Source of the DNA: UMGS1519 sp963621885
Lineage (GTDB): Bacteria > Actinomycetota > Coriobacteriia > Coriobacteriales > Eggerthellaceae
Assembly (NCBI GenBank): GCA_963621885.1
Contig: CAVFFT010000040.1
Span: 1-29,990 of the forward strand
DNA: 29,990 bases
Direction: 5' to 3'
Numbering within the stretch: the stretch's first letter is position 1; each line of letters opens with the position of its first letter. The position numbers and the translations under genes are program-made. Shown one piece after another: positions 1 through 6,966 of the stretch. The notes under the pieces were generated by a model. It made no database searches. It was given only the letters and a program-made list of their open reading frames with translations, and was not told where the DNA came from.

Positions 1-72
1 GTGTAGCTCAGTCGGTAGAGCACTTCGTTGGTAACGAAGAGGTCACCGGTTCAAGTCCGGTCGCGGGCTCCA
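1..72 (+). tRNA. tRNA-Thr (GGT), 5' end cut off by the window
   Basis: Cloverleaf readable except for the first four acceptor bases, which lie before the window. The anticodon stem CTTCG/CGAAG (23-27/35-39) closes the loop TTGGTAA with anticodon GGT at 30-32. The T arm is ACCGG-TTCAAGT-CCGGT. The acceptor 3' strand CGCGGGC (62-68), discriminator T and encoded CCA (70-72) pair with the visible GTG at 1-3. It is the first of two tRNAs upstream of tuf, an arrangement also seen at tufB in enterobacteria. Confidence 0.95.
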
Positions 73-111
73 TTCAATATCCTGATGGTACGCATCAGAT
101 ATTTTTTAACT

Positions 112-188
112 GGCGGTGTAGCTCAGTTGGTCAGAGCACACGGTTCATACCCGTGGCGTCACTGGTTCGAATCCAGTCACCGCTACCA
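112..188 (+). tRNA. tRNA-Met (CAT), elongator type
   Basis: Complete 77-nt cloverleaf with encoded CCA at 186-188. The acceptor strands are GGCGGTG and CACCGCT, the anticodon stem CACGG/CCGTG flanks the loop TTCATAC (anticodon CAT), and the T arm is ACTGG-TTCGAAT-CCAGT. The anticodon stem lacks the three consecutive G:C pairs typical of initiator tRNA, so elongator Met is preferred. A tRNA-Ile with lysidine-modified CAT cannot be excluded without a classifier. Confidence 0.95.
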
Positions 189-196
189 GAAACTTT

Positions 197-218
197 AAAA
201 GCCCCTTCCGGGGCTTTT
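197..218 (+). terminator. Intrinsic terminator/attenuator between tRNA-Met and tuf
   Basis: GCCCC (201-205) pairs with GGGGC (210-214) around TTCC, extended by AAAA upstream and TTTT downstream, giving a 9-bp stem followed by a very short U-tract. It lies 8 nt after the tRNA-Met CCA and about 40 nt before the tuf ribosome binding site, with no convincing promoter in between, so it may attenuate rather than end transcription. Confidence 0.75.
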
Positions 219-268
219 CAGTATTGGCACCAAATTCGCTTAGCGGATATTCCTTTGAGGAGGTAAAC

Positions 269-1459
269 ATGGCTAAGGAGAAGTTTGAGCGCACGAAGCC
301 GCATGTAAACATCGGCACCATCGGTCACGTTGACCATGGTAAGACGACGCTTACCGCAGCCATCACCAAGGTTCTCTCCGAGACCGAGGGCTGCAAGGCT
401 GACTTCACCGCGTTCGAAGATATCGACAAGGCACCCGAAGAGCGCGAGCGCGGCATCACGATTTCCATCGCTCACGTCGAGTACGAGACCTGGAACCGTC
501 ACTACGCGCACGTTGACTGCCCGGGTCACGCTGACTACGTCAAGAACATGATCACCGGTGCTGCCCAGATGGACGGCGCCATCCTCGTTATCGCGGCAAC
601 CGACGGCCCCATGGCTCAGACCCGCGAGCACATCCTGCTCGCCCGTCAGGTCGGCGTGCCCTACATCGTTGTCTTCCTGAACAAGTGCGACATGGTTGAC
701 GACGAAGAGCTCGTCGAGCTCGTTGAGATGGAGACCCGTGAGCTCCTCAGCGAGTACGACTTCCCGGGAGACGACCTCCCGATCATCAAGGGTTCGGCTC
801 TGGGCGCCCTCAACGGCGAGCAGAAGTGGGTCGACTCCATCCACGAGCTTATGCATGCGGTCGACGAGTACATTCCGACCCCGGAGCGCGACGTCGACAA
901 GCCGTTCCTGATGGCTGTTGAAGACGTTATGACGATCACCGGCCGTGGTACCGTTGCTACCGGTCGTGTTGAGCGCGGCGTCCTCCACATGGGCGACGAG
1001 GTCGAGATCGTCGGTGTTAAGGAGACCAGCAAGTCTGTTGTCACCGGCATCGAGATGTTCCGCAAGCTCCTCGACGAGGCGCAGGCAGGCGACAACGTCG
1101 GCGTTCTTCTTCGTGGCGTGAAGCGCGAAGACATCGAGCGTGGTCAGGTTCTCGCAAAGCCCGGTTCGGTTACCCCGCACACCGAGTTTGTTGGCCAGGT
1201 TTACGTCCTTACCAAGGACGAAGGTGGCCGCCACACCCCGTTCTTCGATGGCTATCGTCCGCAGTTCTACTTCCGCACCACCGACATTACCGGTGTTGTG
1301 CATCTGCCCGAGGGCGTCGAGATGGTTATGCCTGGCGACAACGTTGAGATCACCGGTGAGCTCATTCACCCGATCGCAATGGAGCAGGGCCTCCGCTTCG
1401 CTATCCGCGAGGGTGGCCGCACCGTTGGCTCCGGCCGTGTCGTGAGCATCATCAAGTAG
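269..1459 (+). CDS. tuf: Elongation factor Tu
   Basis: 396-aa GTPase that delivers aminoacyl-tRNA to the ribosomal A site in the cytoplasm. The G-domain motifs are all present: the P-loop GHVDHGKT near residue 18, the effector region ending RGITI, DCPGH near residue 80 and NKCD near residue 135. Domains 2 and 3 follow, ending in GRVVSIIK. Length is the usual 394-397 aa. The start at 269 is fixed by GAGGAGG at 257-263 and by the family N-terminus MAKEKFERTKPHVN; an in-frame upstream extension adds unrelated residues. It sits between two tRNAs and rpmG-tRNA-secE-nusG rather than in the str operon next to fusA, which is outside the window. Confidence 0.99.
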   Translation: MAKEKFERTKPHVNIGTIGHVDHGKTTLTAAITKVLSETEGCKADFTAFEDIDKAPEERERGITISIAHVEYETWNRHYAHVDCPGHADYVKNMITGAAQMDGAILVIAATDGPMAQTREHILLARQVGVPYIVVFLNKCDMVDDEELVELVEMETRELLSEYDFPGDDLPIIKGSALGALNGEQKWVDSIHELMHAVDEYIPTPERDVDKPFLMAVEDVMTITGRGTVATGRVERGVLHMGDEVEIVGVKETSKSVVTGIEMFRKLLDEAQAGDNVGVLLRGVKREDIERGQVLAKPGSVTPHTEFVGQVYVLTKDEGGRHTPFFDGYRPQFYFRTTDITGVVHLPEGVEMVMPGDNVEITGELIHPIAMEQGLRFAIREGGRTVGSGRVVSIIK

Positions 1460-1477
1460 TTTCGCAGTAACGTGTAA

Positions 1478-1509
1478 CAGTGGCGGGGCGCGTAAGCGTC
1501 TCGCCACTG
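1478..1509 (+). terminator. Strong hairpin in the tuf-rpmG spacer, without U-tract
   Basis: CAGTGGCGGGGCGC (1478-1491) pairs with GCGTCTCGCCACTG (1496-1509) over 14 bp, including two G-U pairs, with a GTAA tetraloop. No run of T follows, so it is not a classical intrinsic terminator. It could be an mRNA stabiliser or RNase processing site, or a hairpin-only terminator. It separates the very highly expressed tuf from rpmG. Confidence 0.55.
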
Positions 1510-1566
1510 ATTCATGGCTAACCAGGTGTAGAGAATTCAAGCGAATAAGAGAACGAAGGAGTATTC

Positions 1567-1716
1567 ATGCGTACTTTGGTCACTCTGGCCTGCACTGAGT
1601 GCAAGCGCCGCAATTACACGACCAAAAAGAACAAGCAGAATAATCCCGATCGTATCGAGTTCAAGAAGTATTGCCGCTGGTGTGGCCATCACACCCTGCA
1701 TCGCGAGACTCGATAG
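1567..1716 (+). CDS. rpmG: 50S ribosomal protein L33, zinc-binding type
   Basis: 49-aa large-subunit protein, the normal length for bL33. It carries two CxxC pairs (C9/C12 and C36/C39) that make the zinc-ribbon (C+) form; zinc-free paralogues lack these cysteines and often replace this form under zinc starvation. The start at 1567 follows GAAGGAG at 1555-1561 with normal spacing. It lies directly upstream of tRNA-Trp, secE and nusG, the conserved bacterial order. Too short to appear in long-ORF lists but unambiguous by sequence. Confidence 0.97.
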   Translation: MRTLVTLACTECKRRNYTTKKNKQNNPDRIEFKKYCRWCGHHTLHRETR

Positions 1717-1734
1717 TCGTTAGGGTAAATGCAC

Positions 1735-1811
1735 AGGCCAGTAGCTCCAATTGGTAGAGCGGCGGTCTCCAAAACCGTTCGTTGGGGGTTCGAGTCCCTC
1801 CTGGCCTGCCA
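1735..1811 (+). tRNA. tRNA-Trp (CCA)
   Basis: Complete 77-nt cloverleaf. The acceptor AGGCCAG pairs with CTGGCCT, the discriminator is G and CCA is encoded (1809-1811). The anticodon loop CTCCAAA carries CCA, so it reads UGG. It is embedded between rpmG and secE, the usual place for tRNA-Trp in many Gram-positive bacteria, and probably is cotranscribed with them. Confidence 0.97.
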
Positions 1812-1824
1812 GCTTGTTTATGTG

Positions 1825-1850
1825 AAGCAGCTTGGTATAAGCTGCTTTTG
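1825..1850 (+). terminator. Short hairpin with T-run after tRNA-Trp
   Basis: AAGCAGCTT (1825-1833) and AAGCTGCTT (1839-1847) form a 9-bp stem with a GGTAT loop, followed by TT-G-TT. AT-rich pairs and an interrupted U-tract suggest a weak terminator or attenuator between tRNA-Trp and secE. The secE start lies about 65 nt downstream. Confidence 0.5.
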
Positions 1851-1914
1851 TTGGGTTTAAGACTGAAATTATCCTGCAAGGTTTTTCTTCACTGCGGGAT
1901 TGTTAAGGATAGAG

Positions 1915-2367
1915 ATGGCGAAGAAATCCAAAGCACAGTCCGCACGGGCTTCCGCTCGCAGACAGGAAAAGAAGAAGCGCGCACGCATCGCTGCCGAAGA
2001 GGAAGCGAATCGTGAACCCGAACCGGTAGTGGAAAAGGGTCGCGTTGCTACTTTCCTTGAGCGCACCCCTTTGAAGCGGACCGACGAGGAAAAGGCTGCC
2101 GCCGCCGAGCGCAAGCGCGAAGAGAGGGAACTCGAAGAGCAGGAGCGCGCGGAGCGTAAGAAGAACAAGAAGCCGCACTTCCAGGGTCTCAGGAACGTAC
2201 GTGCCGAAATGCGCCGTGTCACGTGGCCGACGCGTCAGGACGTGGTTCGTTGGAGTCTGGTTGTTGTCGTTGCGCTTATCTTCTTCACGGCTTTTGTCGT
2301 TGTGCTCGATGATTTCATCGTGACGCCTCTTCTGTATTTCATCTCCGGCTTTGCGCCGACTGCGTAA
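1915..2367 (+). CDS. secE: Preprotein translocase subunit SecE
   Basis: 150-aa small subunit of the SecYEG channel that clamps SecY in the cytoplasmic membrane. The conserved core is at the C-terminus: an amphipathic stretch with RAEMRRVTWPTRQDV (about 96-110) followed by a single membrane helix (about 112-140). The first ~90 residues are an extremely charged Lys/Arg/Glu extension, well beyond the ~60-75 aa of minimal Gram-positive SecE; such extensions are known in actinobacteria. The start ATG at 1915 is preceded by AAGGAT; a TTG five codons upstream is less likely. Nine bases separate it from nusG, so they are an operon. Confidence 0.96.
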   Translation: MAKKSKAQSARASARRQEKKKRARIAAEEEANREPEPVVEKGRVATFLERTPLKRTDEEKAAAAERKREERELEEQERAERKKNKKPHFQGLRNVRAEMRRVTWPTRQDVVRWSLVVVVALIFFTAFVVVLDDFIVTPLLYFISGFAPTA

Positions 2368-2376
2368 GGAGGAGAA

Positions 2377-2907
2377 ATGGCGAAGAAATGGTACGTTCTC
2401 CATACGTATTCCGGGTATGAGAACAAGGTGAAAACCAACCTCGAGATGCGCATCGAGACCATGGGTCTTGAAGACAACGTCTTTGCTATTGAAATCCCCA
2501 TGGAAAAGGTCACCGAGATCAAAGATGGTGGCCGTCGCGTTGAATCGGAAAAGAAAGTGCTCCCCGGATACGTGCTTATCCGCATGGAGCTTGATGACCG
2601 CAGCTGGTCTATCGTGCGTAACACCCCGGGTGTCACCGGTTTTGTCGGAAGCGAAGGCAATCCCGAGCCGCTGACCCGCGAGGAGTTCAACAAGATCATG
2701 AAGCGCTCGAGCGTCAAGGCCGTCAAGAAGACGACCGCGGCGATTGAGGTTGGCCAATCGGTCAAGGTCGTGAATGGTCCGCTGGCAGACTTCGACGGCG
2801 TTGTGTCGGAAGTGTCGCCTGAGGCGGGCAAGGTCAAGGTCATGGTTTCGATCTTCGGCCGTGAAACCCCGGTCGAGCTTTCGTTCGATCAGGTGACTAG
2901 CATCTAA
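2377..2907 (+). CDS. nusG: Transcription termination/antitermination factor NusG
   Basis: 176-aa RNA polymerase-associated factor coupling transcription with Rho and the ribosome. The NGN domain begins MAKKWYVLHTYSGYENKVK and includes PGYVLI and the TPGVTGFVGS segment; the C-terminal KOW domain (about 118-176) contains VKVVNGPLADFDGVV. Length is typical. The start follows AAGGAGG just after the secE stop. Gene order secE-nusG-rplK-rplA is the classical one. Confidence 0.98.
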   Translation: MAKKWYVLHTYSGYENKVKTNLEMRIETMGLEDNVFAIEIPMEKVTEIKDGGRRVESEKKVLPGYVLIRMELDDRSWSIVRNTPGVTGFVGSEGNPEPLTREEFNKIMKRSSVKAVKKTTAAIEVGQSVKVVNGPLADFDGVVSEVSPEAGKVKVMVSIFGRETPVELSFDQVTSI

Positions 2908-3029
2908 CAGACCTGTCCGTGTCTGTTTGAGAAACTGAAATCAACCGGTTTTCGTGCCCTGTGGACGGGGCTTCTCACGGAAGCCGTTTGAGCATAAAGA
3001 TGAAAGAATAGCGGCGAAAGGAATCGGTA
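2908..3029 (+). promoter_or_regulatory. nusG-rplK leader with two small hairpins, possible autoregulation site
   Basis: The 122-nt spacer contains a GCCC...GGGC-type stem (about 2957-2973) followed by CTCACGG...CCGTTTGAG (about 2974-2991), which can pair with an asymmetric bulge. In other bacteria L1 represses rplK-rplA by binding a bulged helix in this leader. No alignment was possible here, so assignment as an L1-type site is only a candidate. Confidence 0.3.
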
Positions 3030-3533
3030 ATGGCTGCTAAGAACAAGAAAGTTACGGGCTTCGTAAAGCTCCAGATCCCGGCCGGTGCGGCGAACCCGGC
3101 TCCCCCGGTTGGCCCCGCGCTCGGCGCACAGCAGGTCAACATCATGCAGTTCTGCCAGCAGTTCAATGCTGTGACGGCAGAGCAGGCGGGCACGATTATC
3201 CCTGTTGAGATCACCGTTTACGAGGACAAGTCCTTCACCTTCGTGTGCAAGACCCCGCCGGCGGCTGTGCTCATCAAGGAGAAGCTCGGCATCAAGTCCG
3301 GCTCTGGTGTTCCCCAGATCCGCAAGGTTGGTACCCTCTCCCTCGAGCAGCTTCGCGAGATCGCCGAGATCAAGATGCCCGACCTCAACGCGAACGACAT
3401 CGAGGCCGCAATGGAGATCGTTGCTGGCACCGCTCGCAGCATGGGTGTCGAGATTGAGGGCCGTGCTCCGAAGAAGAAGTACGAGATCAGCCGTAAGCTC
3501 CAGGCCATCCTGGATGCGACCCCTGCTAAATAG
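3030..3533 (+). CDS. rplK: 50S ribosomal protein L11, with C-terminal extension
   Basis: 167-aa L11 that builds the GTPase-associated centre with 23S rRNA and L10/L12. The N-terminal domain (PAGAANPAPPVGPALGAQ, about 17-35) and the C-terminal RNA-binding domain (GSGVPQIRKVG to VAGTARSMGVEIEG, about 91-144) are canonical. The usual protein ends near residue 141-143; here about 24 extra residues rich in Lys follow (144-167, ending LDATPAK). The start ATG is preceded by GAAAGGA at 3016-3022. Cotranscribed with rplA. Confidence 0.97.
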   Translation: MAAKNKKVTGFVKLQIPAGAANPAPPVGPALGAQQVNIMQFCQQFNAVTAEQAGTIIPVEITVYEDKSFTFVCKTPPAAVLIKEKLGIKSGSGVPQIRKVGTLSLEQLREIAEIKMPDLNANDIEAAMEIVAGTARSMGVEIEGRAPKKKYEISRKLQAILDATPAK

Positions 3534-3540
3534 GTAAGTC

Positions 3541-3579
3541 GCGGTCTCTGACCGCATAAATGTGGAAGGGCAAAAGCCC
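3541..3579 (+). other. Two small hairpins between rplK and rplA
   Basis: GCGGT (3541-3545) pairs with ACCGC (3551-3555), and GGGC (3568-3571) pairs with GCCC (3576-3579) around AAAA. Both lie just upstream of the rplA ribosome binding site. They might tune rplA translation or be RNA-processing signals; no function can be assigned. Confidence 0.35.
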
Positions 3580-3606
3580 GTTATCACCACGAAAGGAATG
3601 ATTCAC

Positions 3607-4320
3607 ATGGCAAAACTGACGAAGAACCAGAAGGCGGCTGCCGAGAAGATCGACGCCGAGAAGCTTTACGCTCCCGTTGACGCGTTCAAGCTGATGCAGG
3701 ACGTGGCCTTCGCGAAGTTCGACGAGACCGTCGAGGCTCACTTCCGTCTGGGTCTTGATACCCGTAAGGCTGACCAGCAGCTCCGTGGCACCGTGAGCCT
3801 CCCCAATGGCTCCGGCAAGACCGTCCGCGTTGCCGTTTTCGCTGAGGGCGACATCGCCCGTGCCGCTGAAGAGGCTGGCGCTGATATCGTCGGTTCCGAC
3901 GACCTCGTTGCTCAGGTTCAGGCTGGCGAGATCAACTTCGATGCTGCCGTTGCTGCACCTAACATGATGGCCAAGGTTGGTCGTCTCGGCCGTGTCCTCG
4001 GTCCCCGCGGCCTCATGCCGAACCCGAAGCTCGGTACCGTCACCAACGATGTGGCGAAGGCTATCGGCGAGCTCAAGGGTGGCCGTGTCGAGTATCGCGC
4101 TGACCGTTTCGGCATCGCTCATGTTGTCATCGGCAAGAAGAGCTTCACCGCTGAGCAGCTCGCTCAGAACTACGGTGCGGTCTACGACGAGATCCTCCGC
4201 ATGAAGCCTTCCGCGGCTAAGGGCCGTTACGTCAAGGGCATCACCATCACGTCCACGATGGGCCCTGGTATCAAGGTTGACGCTGGCGTCACTCGCGATT
4301 ACACCACTTCCGCTGAGTAA
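3607..4320 (+). CDS. rplA: 50S ribosomal protein L1
   Basis: 237-aa L1 stalk protein that moves E-site tRNA and in many bacteria represses its own operon. Family features visible are LPNGSGKTVRVAVFAEG (about 80-95), the GRLGRVLGPRGLMPNPKLGTVT signature (about 124-145) and the C-terminal KGRYVKGITITSTMGPG. Length is normal (about 230-240). The start at 3607 was preferred because GAAAGGA at 3591-3597 is 9 nt away; the ATG at 3598 is too close to it. A strong terminator follows, and rplJ does not. Confidence 0.98.
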   Translation: MAKLTKNQKAAAEKIDAEKLYAPVDAFKLMQDVAFAKFDETVEAHFRLGLDTRKADQQLRGTVSLPNGSGKTVRVAVFAEGDIARAAEEAGADIVGSDDLVAQVQAGEINFDAAVAAPNMMAKVGRLGRVLGPRGLMPNPKLGTVTNDVAKAIGELKGGRVEYRADRFGIAHVVIGKKSFTAEQLAQNYGAVYDEILRMKPSAAKGRYVKGITITSTMGPGIKVDAGVTRDYTTSAE

Positions 4321-4369
4321 GGAAGATTCGTTCAAGCTGAAAAATTAACCGATTCCACTTGAACGTGAG

Positions 4370-4401
4370 AAGGCCTCGAGGCAATGCCTCGGGGCCTTTT
4401 T
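4370..4401 (+). terminator. Strong intrinsic terminator after rplA
   Basis: A 13-bp stem, AAGGCCTCGAGGC (4370-4382) with GCCTCGGGGCCTT (4386-4398), one G-U pair and an AAT loop, ends in TTTTT (4397-4401). It closes the tuf/secE/nusG/rplKA block. Confidence 0.93.
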
Positions 4402-4779
4402 GTTGCGCATGTGTTTGAGCGCGGTGTGGGGGATTGCAGCATGCGTTGTCAGGGAGCTGCAGTTGAACGGAGTACGGAGAGTGGCTATGCGCGTGCAGGA
4501 CAGCGGTTCTTGTGCTGAATTCGGGTTAGTACGCAGACCAGGTTACATGGAATCTGGTGAGCGACGGGAGCAGGGATTTCGCAGTACGGCGGCTTTCAAA
4601 GCGTTCGTTATTGTCCATGGACGCGCCACTGGATTCACCTGGCCCGTGTGATTTACGATGTCTCATAGGGACGTGAGACGGCGACGCAGGGCTGTTAGAA
4701 TCGCATTCTCTCGAGCCTAGAGGTCCTCGCTGAGCGTGCTTCTCTGGGCGTTTAGAGCTAACTCACGTGGTCTTGCGCT
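4402..4779. other. 378-bp stretch without a convincing gene
   Basis: It lies between the rplA terminator and the end of the minus-strand YhgE genes. An 83-codon plus-strand frame (4400-4651) has no ribosome binding site and no recognisable family, so I do not call it. A TAGAAT at 4696-4701 has no -35 partner and no gene after it. GTCTCA (4660-4665) and TGAGAC (4674-4679) form a small hairpin that could end the minus-strand operon, but there is no U-tract. It may be the scar of a rearrangement that separated rplKA from rplJL. Confidence 0.5.
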
Positions 4780-6966
4780 TTACATCAGCTTGGATGCTTC
4801 AGCTCTCTTCAGGAAGAGCGTCACAATCTTGTGCACTGGCTTGATGAAGATGAGCGCCAGCAGCACAAGCGGAATTGCAAAGCTCACGGTAGTGAGAAGC
4901 TCGATCCAGAAATCGCCCTGATAGACGCCGAACATCGCAGCGCGCATTGCATTAATCGCGTGGGTGATGGGCAAGAAGGGGCTGAGGTTCTGAATTAGCT
5001 CCGGCAGAAGCGCGAGCGGATAGCTTCCGCCGCCGCTTGAAACCTGAAGAATCAGCAGGATGACCGACATCGCCTTGCCCAGGTTTGCGAAGGTGAACAC
5101 GAGGGTATAGATGATGAGTCCGAAAGTGAGTCCCGTCACCCAGAAGCAAAGCATATAGAGCAAGGGATTGTTCGCCTGAACCTCGAGGAAGATGAGATTG
5201 CCAAGGCCCATAAGCGTGCTCTGCGCAAGCGAAAGCAGCGCAACGATGCCAAAATGTCCGAGGAAAATCTGGCGCTGGGTGGGATTTCTCACGCCCGCCT
5301 CGCTGCGGTCGCCGGGTTGCATTTTCAACGTGACCATCATAAGGAGACAGCCGATCCAGAGGGCGAGCGTCGTGTAAAGCGGCGACATGGCCGAGCCGAA
5401 ATTATCGACGGGGTAGATGGCGATGCGATTAGCAGAAACAGGAGACGAGAGCGCTGCGGCAAGCGCGGAAGAATCGGCGTCGAGCAGCTTCCTTAGCGTG
5501 GCGCTATCGCCTTCGGCAAGAGCGGTTTGAATCTCCGTGCCAAGCTCATCGATCTTGCTTGCCGCATCATCTAACGAGCTTGCGGCGGAAGAAAGCGTGT
5601 CCTGAGCGTCGTTGAGCGTGTCGTCAATCGCCGAGGTCGAGCTTGTTCCACCCACGCCTTTAAGCTTGCTCGCAAGGTCTGAAATCGAGCTTGTGGCGCT
5701 CACAAGGGTACTGGAAAGCTCGGTCAGCGCAGGCTTAAGATTCGTGTCGTATTCCTTCTGTGCGGCTTCGATATCCTCGGAGGCCTGATTCAGCAGCTTG
5801 TTGACCTCTTCGCGCGTTTCGTCCGAAGAGCTTCGCTGCGAGTCAATTTCATCGGCGCTTTTGCGCAGAGCATCGCGAAGGGATTCCTGCGTGCTTGCCG
5901 CATTCTCGAGTTTCTTTACGATGCTTTCGACCTGCTCCGCGACATCGTCGGGAAGCGAATCCTCAAGCGCGGAAAGCTGCGAGGCGACGGTGCGGAAATC
6001 GCTTGCAAGCGCATCGGCCGTATCGGCGCGGTTGCGCAGGCTATTTGCGGCATCCTTGGACAAGGTGTCGGCACTATCGAAGGCGCTATCGACGGCATCA
6101 GGAAGCGCCTTGTAGGCCTCGATGCTCTTCTGCAGCGCCTCGGAGAGCTTTTCGGAGGAGTCCTCAAAAGCGGTGGTGATGTTGTCGGCAGATTGCTTCG
6201 CGTCCTTTGCAGAATCGGCTACCTCAGAGAGGGAATCGCTTGCCTCATTGAGAAGCTTGGAGGAGTCGTCGACAATCGATTCCGCCGAGACGACGATCTC
6301 CGCATAGCTGTTCACCGTGTCGGCGGTCTTGGAAAGCGTCGTCGCGTTATCCTTGAGACGCGAGGCCAAGGAGGCGATGCTGTCGCTCAGGTTGCTGTCG
6401 TCGGCGTAGTCGGCGAAGGATGAGGCGATGCTCAGCGCGATGTTCGCAATCGTTTCGGTAAACGTCTTATTGACCTGCGTCGAGACGGTGTCAGCGACCT
6501 GGTCGGTAATGCGGGGCGAAATCGCGTTGCTCTTGTCGTTAACGTAGTAGACGATCTGCGCGGATGATTCGTCGGAGTCGCTGTCCTTGTCAAACGAGAG
6601 CATATCGCGGCTGAAATTCTCGGGAATGACGACGGCCGCGTAGTATTTGCCCGACTTCGTACCATCGATTGCGTCTTCCTCATCGGTAAACACCCAGTTG
6701 ACCTGGTCGTTCTCACGCAAGGCGGAAAGAACCTTTTCTCCGATATTCATATTGACATGCACGAGCGAGCTTTCGTAACCCTCGTCGGAATTGGCGACGG
6801 CGACGCTCAGCTGGTCGGTGTTGTTGAAAACGTCCCAGCACGCGATGATGTTGTACCAGGAGAAAAGGGACGGCAGAAGCACGAGGCCAAGAATGACGAT
6901 GGCTGTTATCGCGTTGCTGCGTATGCGCTTGATGTCGTCGACGAAGAGGCGCCAGATGTTTCTCAT
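4780..6966 (-). CDS. YhgE/Pip family membrane protein (second gene of pair)
   Basis: 728-aa membrane protein of the YhgE/Pip (phage infection protein) family, ABC-2-permease-related. An N-terminal membrane helix (about 18-40, LVLLPSLFSWYN) follows a short basic stretch. A globular extracytoplasmic domain (about 45-190) and a long Ser/Asp/Ala-rich coiled-coil (about 195-490) come next. About six C-terminal membrane helices start after DNFGSAMSPLYTTLALWIG. Relatives serve as phage receptors (Lactococcus Pip) or are related to type VII secretion EsaA; the substrate is unknown. The ATG at 6964-6966 overlaps the stop of the upstream paralogue (ATGA), so the two are translationally coupled and may work as a heterodimer. 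Confidence 0.9.
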   Translation of the reverse strand: MRNIWRLFVDDIKRIRSNAITAIVILGLVLLPSLFSWYNIIACWDVFNNTDQLSVAVANSDEGYESSLVHVNMNIGEKVLSALRENDQVNWVFTDEEDAIDGTKSGKYYAAVVIPENFSRDMLSFDKDSDSDESSAQIVYYVNDKSNAISPRITDQVADTVSTQVNKTFTETIANIALSIASSFADYADDSNLSDSIASLASRLKDNATTLSKTADTVNSYAEIVVSAESIVDDSSKLLNEASDSLSEVADSAKDAKQSADNITTAFEDSSEKLSEALQKSIEAYKALPDAVDSAFDSADTLSKDAANSLRNRADTADALASDFRTVASQLSALEDSLPDDVAEQVESIVKKLENAASTQESLRDALRKSADEIDSQRSSSDETREEVNKLLNQASEDIEAAQKEYDTNLKPALTELSSTLVSATSSISDLASKLKGVGGTSSTSAIDDTLNDAQDTLSSAASSLDDAASKIDELGTEIQTALAEGDSATLRKLLDADSSALAAALSSPVSANRIAIYPVDNFGSAMSPLYTTLALWIGCLLMMVTLKMQPGDRSEAGVRNPTQRQIFLGHFGIVALLSLAQSTLMGLGNLIFLEVQANNPLLYMLCFWVTGLTFGLIIYTLVFTFANLGKAMSVILLILQVSSGGGSYPLALLPELIQNLSPFLPITHAINAMRAAMFGVYQGDFWIELLTTVSFAIPLVLLALIFIKPVHKIVTLFLKRAEASKLM

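Noticed and set aside
112..188. Initiator tRNA-Met
   Set aside because: The anticodon stem lacks the three G:C pairs diagnostic of initiator tRNA.
218..1540. 440-codon minus-strand frame across tuf
   Set aside because: Typical antisense artefact of a codon-biased tuf gene.
3598..3609. ATG at 3598 as rplA start
   Set aside because: The ribosome binding site GAAAGGA directly abuts it; ATG at 3607 has proper spacing and matches the usual L1 N-terminus.
4400..4651. 83-codon plus-strand frame after the rplA terminator
   Set aside because: Begins inside the terminator U-tract, no ribosome binding site, no recognisable sequence; left as non-coding.
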